Shown here: one piece after another, positions 49,613 to 58,621 of the stretch
How the letters are laid out: each line of letters starts with the position of its first letter
Numbering within the stretch: position 1 is the first letter of the stretch
Assembly (NCBI GenBank): GCA_031423015.1
Contig: JANPER010000270.1
Location: 27,811-91,810 of the forward strand
DNA from: DATGPD01 sp031423015
GTDB taxonomy: Bacteria; Planctomycetota; UBA1135; UBA2386
Length of the DNA: 64,000 nt
Direction of reading: 5' to 3'
The notes under the pieces: generated by a model
Seen by the model: the letters and a program-made list of their open reading frames with translations, nothing else
What the model was told of the DNA's origin: nothing
The model's database searches: none
Made by a program: the position numbers and the translations under genes

Positions 49613-50038
49613 TCACTTTCTCTTCGAGAGCTGAGGCACGACCTGGAAGCCCATCTGCCTAAAATGCGCATCGGTCGTGAGCGTGTGCCGGAGCTTCAGC
49701 TCCTGCATCACCACGAAACTGGTGCAGTCGGTGAACGAGTAGCCCTTGTCGCGATGGCGGAAGAACACCGCGCGCGCCTTCTCAGCCCGCGCTACGCCGA
49801 TCCACTCCCACCGCAGGCGCGACGAACCTTCGATTTGATCCCACTACTTGCGAGCGGCAGGCATGCCTAGGCGGAGGCGAATCAACGTCAAGCTCTCGTC
49901 GACGACGTAGTCGCTGGTAACCAACAGTTGACCATCCCGCAGCGCGACGTCGCGCGCCGCGCAAGCCTGCACATGAACTGGATCCGCCGCGTCGGCGCAC
50001 GCCATCCAGCCCGCGGTGTCGACGAATAGGGCCTTCAC
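49613..50038 (-). pseudogene. VapC-type PIN toxin with an in-frame amber stop
   Basis: The frame starts MKALFVDTAGWMACADAADP, the first PIN aspartate included, and continues to RLGMPAARK, where a TAG stop occurs at 49844-49846. The same frame then goes on without a break: WDQIEGSSRLRWEWIGVARA, FTDCTSFVVMQELKLRHTLT and TTDAHFRQMGFQVVPQL, ending at TGA 49613-49615. That is the complete 141-codon PIN domain with all acidic residues and a single nonsense codon, probably from TGG. The toxin is likely inactive, unless the stop is read through. It overlaps vapB by 4 bases (ATGA). Confidence 0.85.
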
Positions 50039-50286
50039 CGCGGGTAGAGCAGCTCGTCGTGCCCCGCCGAACTACGTCCGTCCTTGGAACGACCGACGGG
50101 TCCGGCCTCATAGAGCGGGTCTTCCGCTAGTGTGAGGCTCGGGGCCCCAAGGTCGTTGACCGGCACAATCTCGAAAGCTGGTCGACTGCGGTAGAGAACC
50201 GTGAATCGCGCGCCCTTGCGCACGCGGGCGACCAGCTTGGGCAAGGAGGCGCGCAGTTCTTTGGCGCTGATGATGATGTTCGTCAC
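50035..50286 (-). CDS. VapB/Phd-type antitoxin
   Basis: An 83-residue product from a GTG at 50286: TNIIISAKELRASLPKLVAR, then GARFTVLYRSRPAFEIVPVN. This is the Phd/YefM-like prevent-host-death fold, which binds DNA with its N-terminus and the toxin with its acidic C-terminus. It overlaps the toxin start by 4 bases, the classic toxin-antitoxin order. The antitoxin looks intact while the toxin carries a stop codon, as expected when a pair is being lost. Confidence 0.75.
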   Translation of the reverse strand: MTNIIISAKELRASLPKLVARVRKGARFTVLYRSRPAFEIVPVNDLGAPSLTLAEDPLYEAGPVGRSKDGRSSAGHDELLYPR

Positions 50287-50478
50287 GGCGTGCTGTAGAT
50301 CAACTTGGGTTGAACCTGCCGGCGACGCCAGGTCAAGGGGACAGGCAGGGGCGGCCAGGCGATCCATGCGACGAGTTGTCCGGCGGCGGGCGGTGCGTCA
50401 CCGTCGCAACCAGAAATGGTGCAGCACAAAGCGACGCGTGTTGGTCTCGCGCCCTCGTCGTCGTGCCCACCGCGTTGG

Positions 50479-51237
50479 TCAAGACTTCGACTTCGGCGCG
50501 AGGTAGCGGTTCGGAACGTTGGTGAGAGGCGGCAGTCTGCGATTCGCAGCTCCTAGCAACAACCGAAGGTTGTCATACACATCCCGCTCGTCTCGGTGCA
50601 TCTGCGGCAGCAACCCACACTGCGCGTACGAAACAGGCGTGACGTCGAACAGCGTCGTCTCCCACTCGAACCCCTTCCCCCACGTGATGCCTTGCAAGCG
50701 CTCGCCCGCCGAGGCACCAGCCGCGAGCAGGAGCCGCAGGATCGGCGCGGCGCGGTTGCCGTTCGAGTTCACCGTGTGAAAGAGCGGCGTGTGCCCATTG
50801 AGGCCGTGCTCGTCGATCGCTGCCGGAGCGTTCACGTCGGCGCCTGACTCGATCAGCACACGGGCGGCGTTGACGTTCCCGTACTCAGCAGCCACGTGCA
50901 GCAAAGACGCGCCGAGGAGAGGCGTGAAGGCCGACACCAGGCTGGTGCGGTGCGACAGGACGGCCGGATCGGCGGCAATCGCTGCGGCGAGTGCCTTGAC
51001 GTCGTCGAGGAGCACCGGCGCCACGACCGGATCGTCGAGCATCGCGCCGTGATCGAGCAGCAGGCGCAGGCACTCGGGAAAGCGATCGGACCGCGTGTAC
51101 ATCTCGGTCAGCCATTGCAGTGCCGACTTGCCGCGTACGGGGGAGCCGAGGTCGTACCCAGCATCGAGAACGGCACGGATCCGCGCGACGGAGTGCAGTT
51201 CGAAGGCGGTGAGAAGTTCTTCGGCGGCGGTGGTCAT
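50479..51237 (-). CDS. Ankyrin-repeat protein
   Basis: A 252-residue cytosolic protein starting MTTAAEELLTAFELHSVARI. It has several ankyrin units: VLDAGYDLGSPVRGKSALQW, LLHVAAEYGNVNAARVLIES followed by GADVNAP, and HTPLFHTVNSNGNRAAPILR. It ends ANRRLPPLTNVPNRYLAPKS. Ankyrin stacks bind other proteins; no enzymatic domain is seen. It is a single gene between the toxin-antitoxin pair and the divergent prfC. The 192 bases to vapB hold no recognisable feature. Partner unknown. Confidence 0.8.
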   Translation of the reverse strand: MTTAAEELLTAFELHSVARIRAVLDAGYDLGSPVRGKSALQWLTEMYTRSDRFPECLRLLLDHGAMLDDPVVAPVLLDDVKALAAAIAADPAVLSHRTSLVSAFTPLLGASLLHVAAEYGNVNAARVLIESGADVNAPAAIDEHGLNGHTPLFHTVNSNGNRAAPILRLLLAAGASAGERLQGITWGKGFEWETTLFDVTPVSYAQCGLLPQMHRDERDVYDNLRLLLGAANRRLPPLTNVPNRYLAPKSKS

Positions 51238-51394
51238 GGCCTCGTCATGCTCCGGACCGACGTCAGCGCGTTCAAGCCCGCAGGACCGACGAGCTCGCCG
51301 ACAACTCACCGACAACTCGTCGCGCAACGCGCCGCCTTCTCCTGCGGCCTGAGCCTCCCGCCGCGCTATCATCCCGCGCCCTCTTGCCCACTCC

Positions 51395-52981
51395 ATGGCT
51401 GAACTTGCCGCCGAAATCGCCCGCCGTCGCACTTTTGCGATCATCTCGCACCCCGACGCCGGCAAGACCACGCTGACCGAGAAGCTCCTGCTCTACGGCG
51501 GCGCCATCCACGAGGCCGGCGCGGTCAAGGCGCGGCGCGGCCAACAGCAGACGACCTCGGACTGGATGGATCTCGAGCGTCAGCGCGGCATCTCGATCAC
51601 CAGCTCGGCGCTGCAGTTCGACTACCAGGGCTACCGCATCAACTTGCTGGACACGCCCGGCCACCAGGACTTCTCCGAGGACACGTATCGCACGCTGGTC
51701 GCGGCCGACTGCGCGATGATGCTGATCGACGGCGCCAAAGGCGTCGAGACGCAGACCATCAAGCTGTTCAAGGTGTGCAAGGCCCGCGGCATCCCGATCC
51801 TGACCATCATCAACAAGATGGATCGGCCGACTCGCAGCCCGTACGACCTGATGGACGAGGTCGAGAAGGTGCTCGGCATCGCCTGCGTGCCGATCACTTG
51901 GCCGATCAAGGTCGGTAACGAGCTGAAGGGCGTTTACGAGGTCGACAAGCGGCGCGTGCACTTGTTCGAACGCACCGCGCACAACGCGCAGCGCGCCGGC
52001 GTGAAGGTCGCCGGCCCAGAAGACCCGCTGCTGATCCAACAGGTCGGCGCCGAGGCGCACGTCCACCTGCTCGAAGACCTGCGCACCGTCGAGCACTGCG
52101 TCGAGCCGTTCTCGCGCGAGAAGTTCTTGCAGGGCCAGATCAGCCCGGTGTTCTTCGTCAGCGCGCTGGTGAACTTCGGCGTCGAGAACATCCTGCAGCG
52201 CTTCCTCGAGATCAGTCCACCGCCTGGTCCGCTCAAGACTCTCGACGGCGAGATCCCACCCGACTCCAAGCACTTCTCGGCGTTCGTGTTCAAGGTGGCG
52301 GCGAACATGGACAAGCAGCACCGCGACCGCGTCGCGTTCGCGCGCATCACGTCGGGTCGTTTCGAGCGCGGCATGTCCGCCACGCACGTGCGCATGGGGC
52401 GCGAGGTACGCCTGTCGCACCCGTACCGCTTCTTTGGCCAGGATCGCATCGTCATCGACGAAGCGTTTCCCGGCGACGTGATCGGCCTCATCAACCCGGG
52501 CCTGTTTCGCGTCGGCGACGTGCTCACTTCGGGTCCACGCTTCGAAGCGCACAACTTCCCGCGCTTCGCGCCGGAGATCTTCGCGCAGGTGCGCGCCGAA
52601 GACCCGTCGATGAGCAAGGGCTTCAACAAGGGCCTGGAGCAACTCGGCGAAGAGGGCGTGGTGCAGGTGTTCTGGCCGCGCGTTGGCGCGCGCGAGCCGA
52701 TCCTCGGCGCCGTCGGCGAGCTGCAGCTGCAGGTGTTCCAGTATCGCGTCGAGAACGAGTACAACGTCAAGCTGAAGATGCAGCGGCTGCCGTATCAGCG
52801 AGCCCGCTGGATGGTGACGACGACCCCCGATCTCATCGACCTGCTGCCGATGGTGGTGCGCGACGAGTCAGGGCGCCCGGTCGCGCTGTTCAACAGCGAC
52901 TTCGAGATCAAGTACGCGCTCGACCGCTACAAGGACCTCGATCTGCTGGAGAAGCCGCCTGCCGAGGAAGACAAGCGGTGA
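51395..52981 (+). CDS. prfC: Peptide chain release factor 3
   Basis: Translational GTPase that recycles RF1 and RF2 after termination. Its 528 residues match the normal length. It has the G1 loop HPDAGKTTLTEK, the G2 region RGISITSSALQFDY, G3 DTPGHQDF and G4 NKMDRPTRSPYDLMDE, followed by the family-specific domains with PGPLKTLDGEIPPDSKHFSA and VGELQLQVFQYRVENEYNVK. TATCAT lies 22 bases before the ATG. It ends against a pair of hairpins shared with the convergent glycosyltransferase gene. Confidence 0.96.
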   Translation: MAELAAEIARRRTFAIISHPDAGKTTLTEKLLLYGGAIHEAGAVKARRGQQQTTSDWMDLERQRGISITSSALQFDYQGYRINLLDTPGHQDFSEDTYRTLVAADCAMMLIDGAKGVETQTIKLFKVCKARGIPILTIINKMDRPTRSPYDLMDEVEKVLGIACVPITWPIKVGNELKGVYEVDKRRVHLFERTAHNAQRAGVKVAGPEDPLLIQQVGAEAHVHLLEDLRTVEHCVEPFSREKFLQGQISPVFFVSALVNFGVENILQRFLEISPPPGPLKTLDGEIPPDSKHFSAFVFKVAANMDKQHRDRVAFARITSGRFERGMSATHVRMGREVRLSHPYRFFGQDRIVIDEAFPGDVIGLINPGLFRVGDVLTSGPRFEAHNFPRFAPEIFAQVRAEDPSMSKGFNKGLEQLGEEGVVQVFWPRVGAREPILGAVGELQLQVFQYRVENEYNVKLKMQRLPYQRARWMVTTTPDLIDLLPMVVRDESGRPVALFNSDFEIKYALDRYKDLDLLEKPPAEEDKR

Positions 52982-53043
52982 GAGCGTGAGCAGAAATCGA
53001 CCGCCGCAGGCGCCCGGCGCCCATCAGGCGCCGAGGAGGGGGA

Positions 53044-53088
53044 GGCCGCGTGTCGCGGCCGGCGTGGGGGAGGGTCCGCCTCCCCCAC
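53044..53088. terminator. Bidirectional double hairpin terminator
   Basis: Two perfect stems stand between convergent genes: GGCCGCG-TGT-CGCGGCC at 53044-53060 and a 10-bp stem GTGGGGGAGG/CCTCCCCCAC with a 5-base loop at 53064-53088. No T run follows, but the stems are strong and placed 62-107 bases after prfC and 12-56 bases after the glycosyltransferase stop. A third imperfect hairpin (53098-53130) lies within the glycosyltransferase's last codons. Confidence 0.6.
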
Positions 53089-53099
53089 CAGCAAGGAAC

Positions 53100-54437
53100 T
53101 CAGAGGCTGAGCAAATTGTTGCTCAGGCTCTGAGCTGGTCGCTGCAAGCGGCCGACGGCAGCCTTCCAGATCGCCAGCGCGCCGAACACGGCAACCACGA
53201 ACAAGGCGGGCCGCATCGGAATCACGTAGCGCGGCCAGGGCGCGAACACCGTCCCGAGCAACGTGCCAAACAGCAGGCATGCACCAAGCATCGCCATCTG
53301 CAGGGTCTGCGCCTCACGATCACGTCGGCGGCGGCGCAGCACGACGAGCCCAATCCCCGCCACCGCGACGAGCGGCCAGTGCAGCCAGCGCATCAGGGTC
53401 AGCGTGACGCCGGCCACCGCGTGCCTTTCGTACAGCGCCTGCGACGGCTCGTAGGTGTAGATGTCGCGCGTCGCCTGCAGGCCATCGAAGCCCCACACGT
53501 AGAACGGCTTCTCCAGCGCGTACCAGCTCGCGTACCGCAACGGTCGTTCGGCAACTCGCGCGGCAAACACGCGCGCGAAGTGCCCGAGGTCTTCGCCGTA
53601 GCGCGGCTGTTCTGGATCGTCGCGGTATGGCATGTAGCGAAAGCGCGGATCAGCAAAGATGAAGTCTGGGTAGGTGCCGTGGCTCAGCGTCTGCAGCGCG
53701 CGGCTGCTGCCTCGCGGAGCGTCGGGCCCCACCGCGACCGCGTTGCGCACGCCCCACCCCACGTGGGCCAACGCGCACAACACCACCACCACGCGCAACG
53801 CCCGCCGCACATTCGCGCCGCTCGCGCCGGGCAGGCGCCGCCACGCCAACCAAGCCAACACGTACGGCAGCGGCGTGAGGGCTTCATTGGTGAGGGTGGC
53901 GACTACGAACGCGAGACCGCACACGACGCCGCGATCACCGCCCGACAACACGCGCAGCAGGGCGAGCAGCGCCAAGGCCAAGGCGAACGTGGTCAACGTC
54001 TCGGTGAGCAGGTACCCGGTGTTGGCCACAAGGTGCGGACTCAAGGCGGTCAGCGTCGCCACGGCCAGCGCACCGCCGAACGGCAAGAGGCGACGCGCCA
54101 ACAGGAAGGCCAGCAACACACTGACGCTGTCCAACACCGCCTGACTCAGCCGCACGGCGTCGTACATCTTCGCGTCGCCCACCGCCAACCGATGCAGCAG
54201 CACGAACACCGGGTAGCCGGGCGAACGAAACGAGTCCGACTTCGGGTGCGGCCCTGGATCGAGGCTGAACGTGCCGTGCTCCTGCAGATTGCGCGCGTAC
54301 TGCGCGTAGTGCGCCGCGTCGGCGCGGATCGGATCGGGCACGTGCGTTTCGACCACGAAGCCGATGCGCAACGCCAGCGCTGCAACGACGACCGCAATCA
54401 CCAAGACCGCGCGCTCACCGGGGGACAGGGTTCGCAC
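53100..54437 (-). CDS. GT-C membrane glycosyltransferase-like protein
   Basis: A 445-residue protein with about nine to eleven membrane helices. It has the features of the ArnT/PMT-like GT-C superfamily: a first helix, then a periplasmic loop with DPIRADAAHYAQYARNLQEH in which acidic residues would be catalytic, and SFRSPGYPVFVLLHRLAVGD typical of this fold. Helices and loops alternate to the end, with PWPRYVIPMRPALFVVAVFG near the C-terminus. It probably transfers a sugar from a polyprenyl carrier to a protein or lipid outside. Donor and acceptor are not predictable. It starts with GTG. Confidence 0.8.
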   Translation of the reverse strand: MRTLSPGERAVLVIAVVVAALALRIGFVVETHVPDPIRADAAHYAQYARNLQEHGTFSLDPGPHPKSDSFRSPGYPVFVLLHRLAVGDAKMYDAVRLSQAVLDSVSVLLAFLLARRLLPFGGALAVATLTALSPHLVANTGYLLTETLTTFALALALLALLRVLSGGDRGVVCGLAFVVATLTNEALTPLPYVLAWLAWRRLPGASGANVRRALRVVVVLCALAHVGWGVRNAVAVGPDAPRGSSRALQTLSHGTYPDFIFADPRFRYMPYRDDPEQPRYGEDLGHFARVFAARVAERPLRYASWYALEKPFYVWGFDGLQATRDIYTYEPSQALYERHAVAGVTLTLMRWLHWPLVAVAGIGLVVLRRRRRDREAQTLQMAMLGACLLFGTLLGTVFAPWPRYVIPMRPALFVVAVFGALAIWKAAVGRLQRPAQSLSNNLLSL

Positions 54438-54507
54438 GCTCGGTTATCGGCGCACGACCCTCACGGACTCGAACCTCCCGCCCGCCTCGCGCTGACTTCT
54501 CGGTTCC

Positions 54508-55452
54508 TTACTTCTTCTCTTCGGTTGTCGCTTTGCCCTTGGCGTCTTCTTCGCGTTTGCGGCGCGCGCGATCCAGCACGTCCTTGATCTGCGTGGCCGC
54601 GGGCGGGTGTTCCATCACGCCGATCACGCGCTTGCCCCGCGCGTCGAGCTTGAACGACGCCTCCACCATTGGCTGGTCAATCTGCACGTCCTCGATCTCG
54701 ACGGCCATGATCTCGTGCCCGGCCGCAAACTGCGCCATGCGCACCACCGCGAACGGACCGTCGCTGAGCGCGCGCACCACGACCTCGACACGATCGGGCT
54801 GCGGTAACCCGTCGGCCTCGCTGGCGTCGCCCGGGCGGAGGTCGCCGCGGATCACCCAGTGGTCGAGCCCCTCGCGCACGAGTTTGCTCGCCACCGCCAG
54901 ATCGAACCGCTTGCGCAAACTAACCAGCATGGCGCTCCCCAACGGTGCCTCACCCTGACCTGGAACGGCGCCAACGTCCTCGCCGAGCGTGCGGCTGGCC
55001 TCCTGCAACTGCGCCATCGTCTCCTTGCTCATCTGCGTGTGCACTTCGCCGTGCATGGGGTCGACCTCGCGCGTCCAGGTGGCCGCAGGGGTACGAACGA
55101 CCTCGTTCTCGCCCTCCATCCCGTCCCCCGCTTTCATCTTCATGGCGACGTGGAAGTGTGTCGTGCCAAGGACACGCAGGGTGCCCTCGGTTTCGAACAC
55201 TGGCCCTTCCGGCACGTTGGTACGACTGCGCATGCGCAACATCACCGTCTTGGCCGCCTGCTCCCTTTCCTGCAGGCGGGCGATCAACTCATCGATGGTC
55301 GGTGCCCCTGCCGGCGGCGCTGACCGGGCGCCTGCGCCCGGGTTGGGGCTAGGGCTAGGGTTAGGGCTAGGAAGGCGCTGGGCTTCTTGCCCTGGCATGG
55401 CCTCGATCAGCCCGAGGACGAAAACTAGCCACAAGGATCGTCGCGTATGCAT
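54508..55452 (-). CDS. Exported protein, possibly LolA/LppX-like
   Basis: A 314-residue protein. The ATG at 55452 gives a signal peptide (RRSLWLVFVLGLIEAMPGQ). A Pro/Ser/Asn linker (residues about 27-52), coded by hexanucleotide repeats, follows. The rest begins TIDELIARLQEREQAAKTVM and has alternating strands such as FETEGTLRVLGTTHFHVAMK and EVVVRALSDGPFAVVRMAQF, which suggests the half-barrel fold of LolA-type carriers or DUF2092 proteins. It ends in a charged helix. It would carry lipids or lipoproteins if so, but this is a fold-level guess. Confidence 0.55.
   Translation of the reverse strand: MHTRRSLWLVFVLGLIEAMPGQEAQRLPSPNPSPSPNPGAGARSAPPAGAPTIDELIARLQEREQAAKTVMLRMRSRTNVPEGPVFETEGTLRVLGTTHFHVAMKMKAGDGMEGENEVVRTPAATWTREVDPMHGEVHTQMSKETMAQLQEASRTLGEDVGAVPGQGEAPLGSAMLVSLRKRFDLAVASKLVREGLDHWVIRGDLRPGDASEADGLPQPDRVEVVVRALSDGPFAVVRMAQFAAGHEIMAVEIEDVQIDQPMVEASFKLDARGKRVIGVMEHPPAATQIKDVLDRARRKREEDAKGKATTEEKK
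55340..55371 (+). repeat. Telomere-like G-rich hexamer repeat inside a gene
   Basis: Five runs of three or four G separated by TT, CTA, CTA and TTA, built of GGGCTA/GGGTTA units. It meets the pattern for a G-quadruplex. It lies on the non-coding-sense strand of the 54508-55452 gene and codes for its SPNPSPSPNP linker. Gain or loss of a 6-base unit would stay in frame. Confidence 0.75.
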
Positions 55453-55565
55453 CGTGGGTGCGCTCTTGAAAAGTGCTCTGCGGCGGTCACGCGGAGCGGT
55501 CAATCACACGTAGGATATCGATCGCCGGTCAAGAGTCGTGCCGGTGGTCCCTTTCCAACCGACTT

Positions 55566-56723
55566 ATGACGCGGAGTTCGCATTGGCTGACCACAGCCGC
55601 CCTGTTCGCCATCTCGACACCCGCCCGCGCCGACGAGGTCGTCTTGCAAGACGGCCGCACCGTCTATGGCAACACGGAAACGCGGGGTAGCACACTGGTT
55701 ATCAGCACGCGCGAGGGGGAGGTCTCGGTGCCCCGCACCGAGGTCGTGCGCGTGCGCAAGGCGGCCGACCTCAAGGCGGATCTGGTCGGGCTGGCGTCGC
55801 GGTGTGGCAAGCTGTCGGCGTTCTCCTGCCTGCACCTGGCGCATACTGCGCGCGATTGGGACCTGGCCGAGGACATGTGGGGCTACCTCGACCATGCGTT
55901 CACGCAAGGTGAGATGCCGGCCGACGTGCATACCCGCCTGCACGAGTTTCTCGGCACGCTCGAGCCAGAGCTGCTGTCGGTGCGCTGGCGCAAGAGCACC
56001 CCGGGCACCAAGGCGCGCGAGATCTTGTTTTCGCTGTCAACCAAGGCCTCGCCCGCGCGCGAGGCGGCCGCAGCCCGCGTGCTTGCCGGCCTGACCGGGG
56101 TCGATGCCGAGCTACGCACGCGCGCCCGCGGGCTGAACCGAGCCAACCAACGCGCTGCCGCCATCGAGGCGCTTTGGCTGCGCCCGGAGATCGAGGCCAA
56201 TCGCACCTTCGTGCTGCGTACCGCGATCTTCGATGACGCGCCCGAGGTGCGCGGCAAGGCCATCGCGCTGGCCACCGCGTCGGGCGCCGCGCAACCGGCG
56301 GTCGACTACCTCAGCAACTGGTTGGTGCACAAGCACCCCAAGGCCAGCATGCGGGCGGCTGACGCGCTCGGCGCCCTCGGGGAGCCCTCTGCGATCGGAG
56401 CCTTGGTGAAGGCGGCGCCGTTCGCCGCGTCGGGCAGCGAGGGCGGGGTGCGCGCGCACGCCGCGTTCCTGACCCAGCAGGCCTACATCAAGGACTTCGA
56501 CGTCGAGGTCGCGCAGTCGTCTTTCATCGCCGATCCCAAGGTCGATGCTCTCACCTACGGCAGCGTGCTCGACGTGCGCATCGGCGCCGTCATCACTCAG
56601 CGCATCGAGATCGTGGCCAGCTTCCGCCGCGCGATCACCAAACTCGAGGGCGCCGACCCCGGCGACGACGTAGCCAAGTGGGAAGCTTGGCTCGCGGCGC
56701 GCCGCGCGGGACCGCAGCGCTGA
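55566..56723 (+). CDS. Exported HEAT-repeat-like protein
   Basis: A 385-residue protein. The ATG at 55566 gives a signal peptide (THWLTTAALFAISTPARA-like, ending ARA-DE). A small N-terminal beta domain follows (VVLQDGRTVYGNTETRGSTL and REGEVSVPRTEVVRVRKAAD), similar to short SH3-like modules found in planctomycete exported proteins. The remainder is helical repeats: RVLAGLTGVDAELRTRARGL and MRAADALGALGEPSAIGALV. It probably is a periplasmic scaffold. It is divergent from the preceding gene with 113 bases between starts. Function unknown. Confidence 0.7.
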   Translation: MTRSSHWLTTAALFAISTPARADEVVLQDGRTVYGNTETRGSTLVISTREGEVSVPRTEVVRVRKAADLKADLVGLASRCGKLSAFSCLHLAHTARDWDLAEDMWGYLDHAFTQGEMPADVHTRLHEFLGTLEPELLSVRWRKSTPGTKAREILFSLSTKASPAREAAAARVLAGLTGVDAELRTRARGLNRANQRAAAIEALWLRPEIEANRTFVLRTAIFDDAPEVRGKAIALATASGAAQPAVDYLSNWLVHKHPKASMRAADALGALGEPSAIGALVKAAPFAASGSEGGVRAHAAFLTQQAYIKDFDVEVAQSSFIADPKVDALTYGSVLDVRIGAVITQRIEIVASFRRAITKLEGADPGDDVAKWEAWLAARRAGPQR

Positions 56724-56769
56724 ACGGAAGGGAGCGCGCCCAGCTCAAGCGGAGGGCACAATCGCGCCG

Positions 56770-58569
56770 ATGATCCGATGGCATCGGACCGATTCTATGC
56801 GCCTACCCCGACCCTCCCTGTTTCTCATCTGGGCCCTGCTGGTGGGCTGCTCACCCTCGACGAGCGGCGGCGACGGCGAGTTCACGCTGCTCCTCACCGA
56901 CGCACCCAGCGATGAACTCGACGTGTTCGAAGTCGACGTCCGCAGCGCCGTGCTGCGTCGGGCGGATGGCTCGACGGTGAGCGCGCTCGACACGCCGGTG
57001 CGCGTCGACTTCGCCGAGCTCGAGAGCGTCTCCGAATTGATCGTCGGGCGCATCTTGCCGGGCGGCTTCTACGCCGGAATGACGTTGACCCTCGACTTCA
57101 GCAACGCTGTGGTGAGCTTGAAGGGGCAAACGACGAACGCCGCGGTGGTCGACGGCAGCGGCGCTCCGATCACTGGTACGCTCGACGTGCAGGTCACGTT
57201 TGCCACCGGCTCGCGGCCGCAGGTCGTAGCGCGGCGCAATCATCTGTGGACGCTCGACCTCGATCTCGACCAGTCGCTGACCATCGACAGCGTCGGCAAC
57301 CGCGTCACCTTCACGCCGACGATCACGGCGAGCGTCGATCCTGCCAATGCCAAGCCGGCACGCATCCAGGGCGCGCTCGGCAGCGTCGACACCGCGGGGC
57401 GCACGTTCCAGGTGCAGAAGCTCGCCAGCGACAACACGGTGATCGCGCCGTTCACGGTCCGTACCACCACCAGCACGCTGTTCCAGATCGACGGCGTGGT
57501 GAGCCTCGGCGACGCGGGCCTCGGAGCGTTGGCGCAGCGCGCCAACCTGGCACCGCGAGTGTTCGTGCAAGGCACCATCGACCGCGCCGCCCGCGTGCTG
57601 AACGCGCTGGCGATCGAGACCGGGTTCGGCGTGCCCGGCAACGGCCAAGACTGGCTCGTCGGCCACATCGTTGGCCGCGTCGGGAGCGCCGGCCAGGACG
57701 CGACGCTCACTGTGCTCGGGCAATCGAAAGACATCGGCACGACGACGCGGCGCTTCAACACCAGCCACAGCGTGACCGTGCTGCGTGGGCAGACCAAGGT
57801 CCTGCAGCGCGGCGTGTCGAGCACCGGCGGCACCGACGACCTCAACATCGGCCAGCTGGTGGCGGTGTTCGGTGACCTTGCCGGCACGGCGATGGACGCG
57901 AGCGGCGCGCAGAATGGCGTCGTGCGCATGCTGCCAACCTCGGTGTTCGGCGTCGCCACCGGCAGCGTCAGCGGCAACACGATCACGCTCAACGCGGCGC
58001 GCTTTGACCTGCGGCCGATCGCCGACTTCAACTTCACCGTCAACGGCACCGTCGAGGCGTCGCCAGCCACCTACAAGGTCGACGTCACCGGCCTGACGAC
58101 CACTGGCATCGCCCTCAACTCGCGCATCCGAGCCATCGGTTTCGTGAACCCGATCGGCGTGCCGACCGACAACGACTTCGCCGCCGTAACGCTGGTGAAC
58201 CGCTCGACCACCGCCAACCTGATGGTGTGCCAGTGGACGGCCAACAATGCAGTGACGGCGACGCGGAATGACGGCGCGATCGCTTTCGACGTGGCCCTAG
58301 CGACAATCAAGACGGTCGGCGACGGGTTCTCGACTACCCTCCTGCAGACGTCGCCCACGCCGTCGATCGTGGCAGCCGGCACGCGCGGCGTGTACGCGAT
58401 CGTGCAAGACGGTAGCGCCGAAGTGCACGCGTTCTTCTCTACGTTCGCCACCGCCGTGGCGAGCCGGATGACGGCCGGCGCGCGCGTCGTGCGCGTGTCT
58501 GCCATCGGCAGCTTCGACGTGGTGAGTCAGCAGGTGAGCGCGTCGGTCGCCAGCATCACGGTGCAATAG
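56770..58569 (+). CDS. Lipoprotein with DUF4382 and DUF5666-like repeats
   Basis: A 599-residue lipoprotein with a signal ending in lipobox LVGC (start at 56770 or 56797). Residues about 35-200 match DUF4382: FTLLLTDAPSDELDVFEVDV, then LPGGFYAGMTLTLDFSNAVV. After that come several DUF5666-like beta units, for example ARIQGALGSVDTAGRTFQVQ and VGHIVGRVGSAGQDATLTVL. Such proteins sit on the cell surface and their ligands are unknown. CACAAT lies 7 bases before the ATG. It is a single gene, followed by the STT3-like gene after 52 bases. Confidence 0.75.
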   Translation: MIRWHRTDSMRLPRPSLFLIWALLVGCSPSTSGGDGEFTLLLTDAPSDELDVFEVDVRSAVLRRADGSTVSALDTPVRVDFAELESVSELIVGRILPGGFYAGMTLTLDFSNAVVSLKGQTTNAAVVDGSGAPITGTLDVQVTFATGSRPQVVARRNHLWTLDLDLDQSLTIDSVGNRVTFTPTITASVDPANAKPARIQGALGSVDTAGRTFQVQKLASDNTVIAPFTVRTTTSTLFQIDGVVSLGDAGLGALAQRANLAPRVFVQGTIDRAARVLNALAIETGFGVPGNGQDWLVGHIVGRVGSAGQDATLTVLGQSKDIGTTTRRFNTSHSVTVLRGQTKVLQRGVSSTGGTDDLNIGQLVAVFGDLAGTAMDASGAQNGVVRMLPTSVFGVATGSVSGNTITLNAARFDLRPIADFNFTVNGTVEASPATYKVDVTGLTTTGIALNSRIRAIGFVNPIGVPTDNDFAAVTLVNRSTTANLMVCQWTANNAVTATRNDGAIAFDVALATIKTVGDGFSTTLLQTSPTPSIVAAGTRGVYAIVQDGSAEVHAFFSTFATAVASRMTAGARVVRVSAIGSFDVVSQQVSASVASITVQ

Positions 58570-58609
58570 GAGCCGCGCGCGAACGATCGCGTCGGACGGG
58601 CGCCACCGC

Positions 58610-58615
58610 TACCCT
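58610..58615 (+). promoter_or_regulatory. -10-like box for the STT3-like gene
   Basis: TACCCT is 6 bases before the GTG at 58622. As at several other genes in the window, no ribosome site fits between box and start. Confidence 0.35.
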
Positions 58616-58621
58616 GACGAC

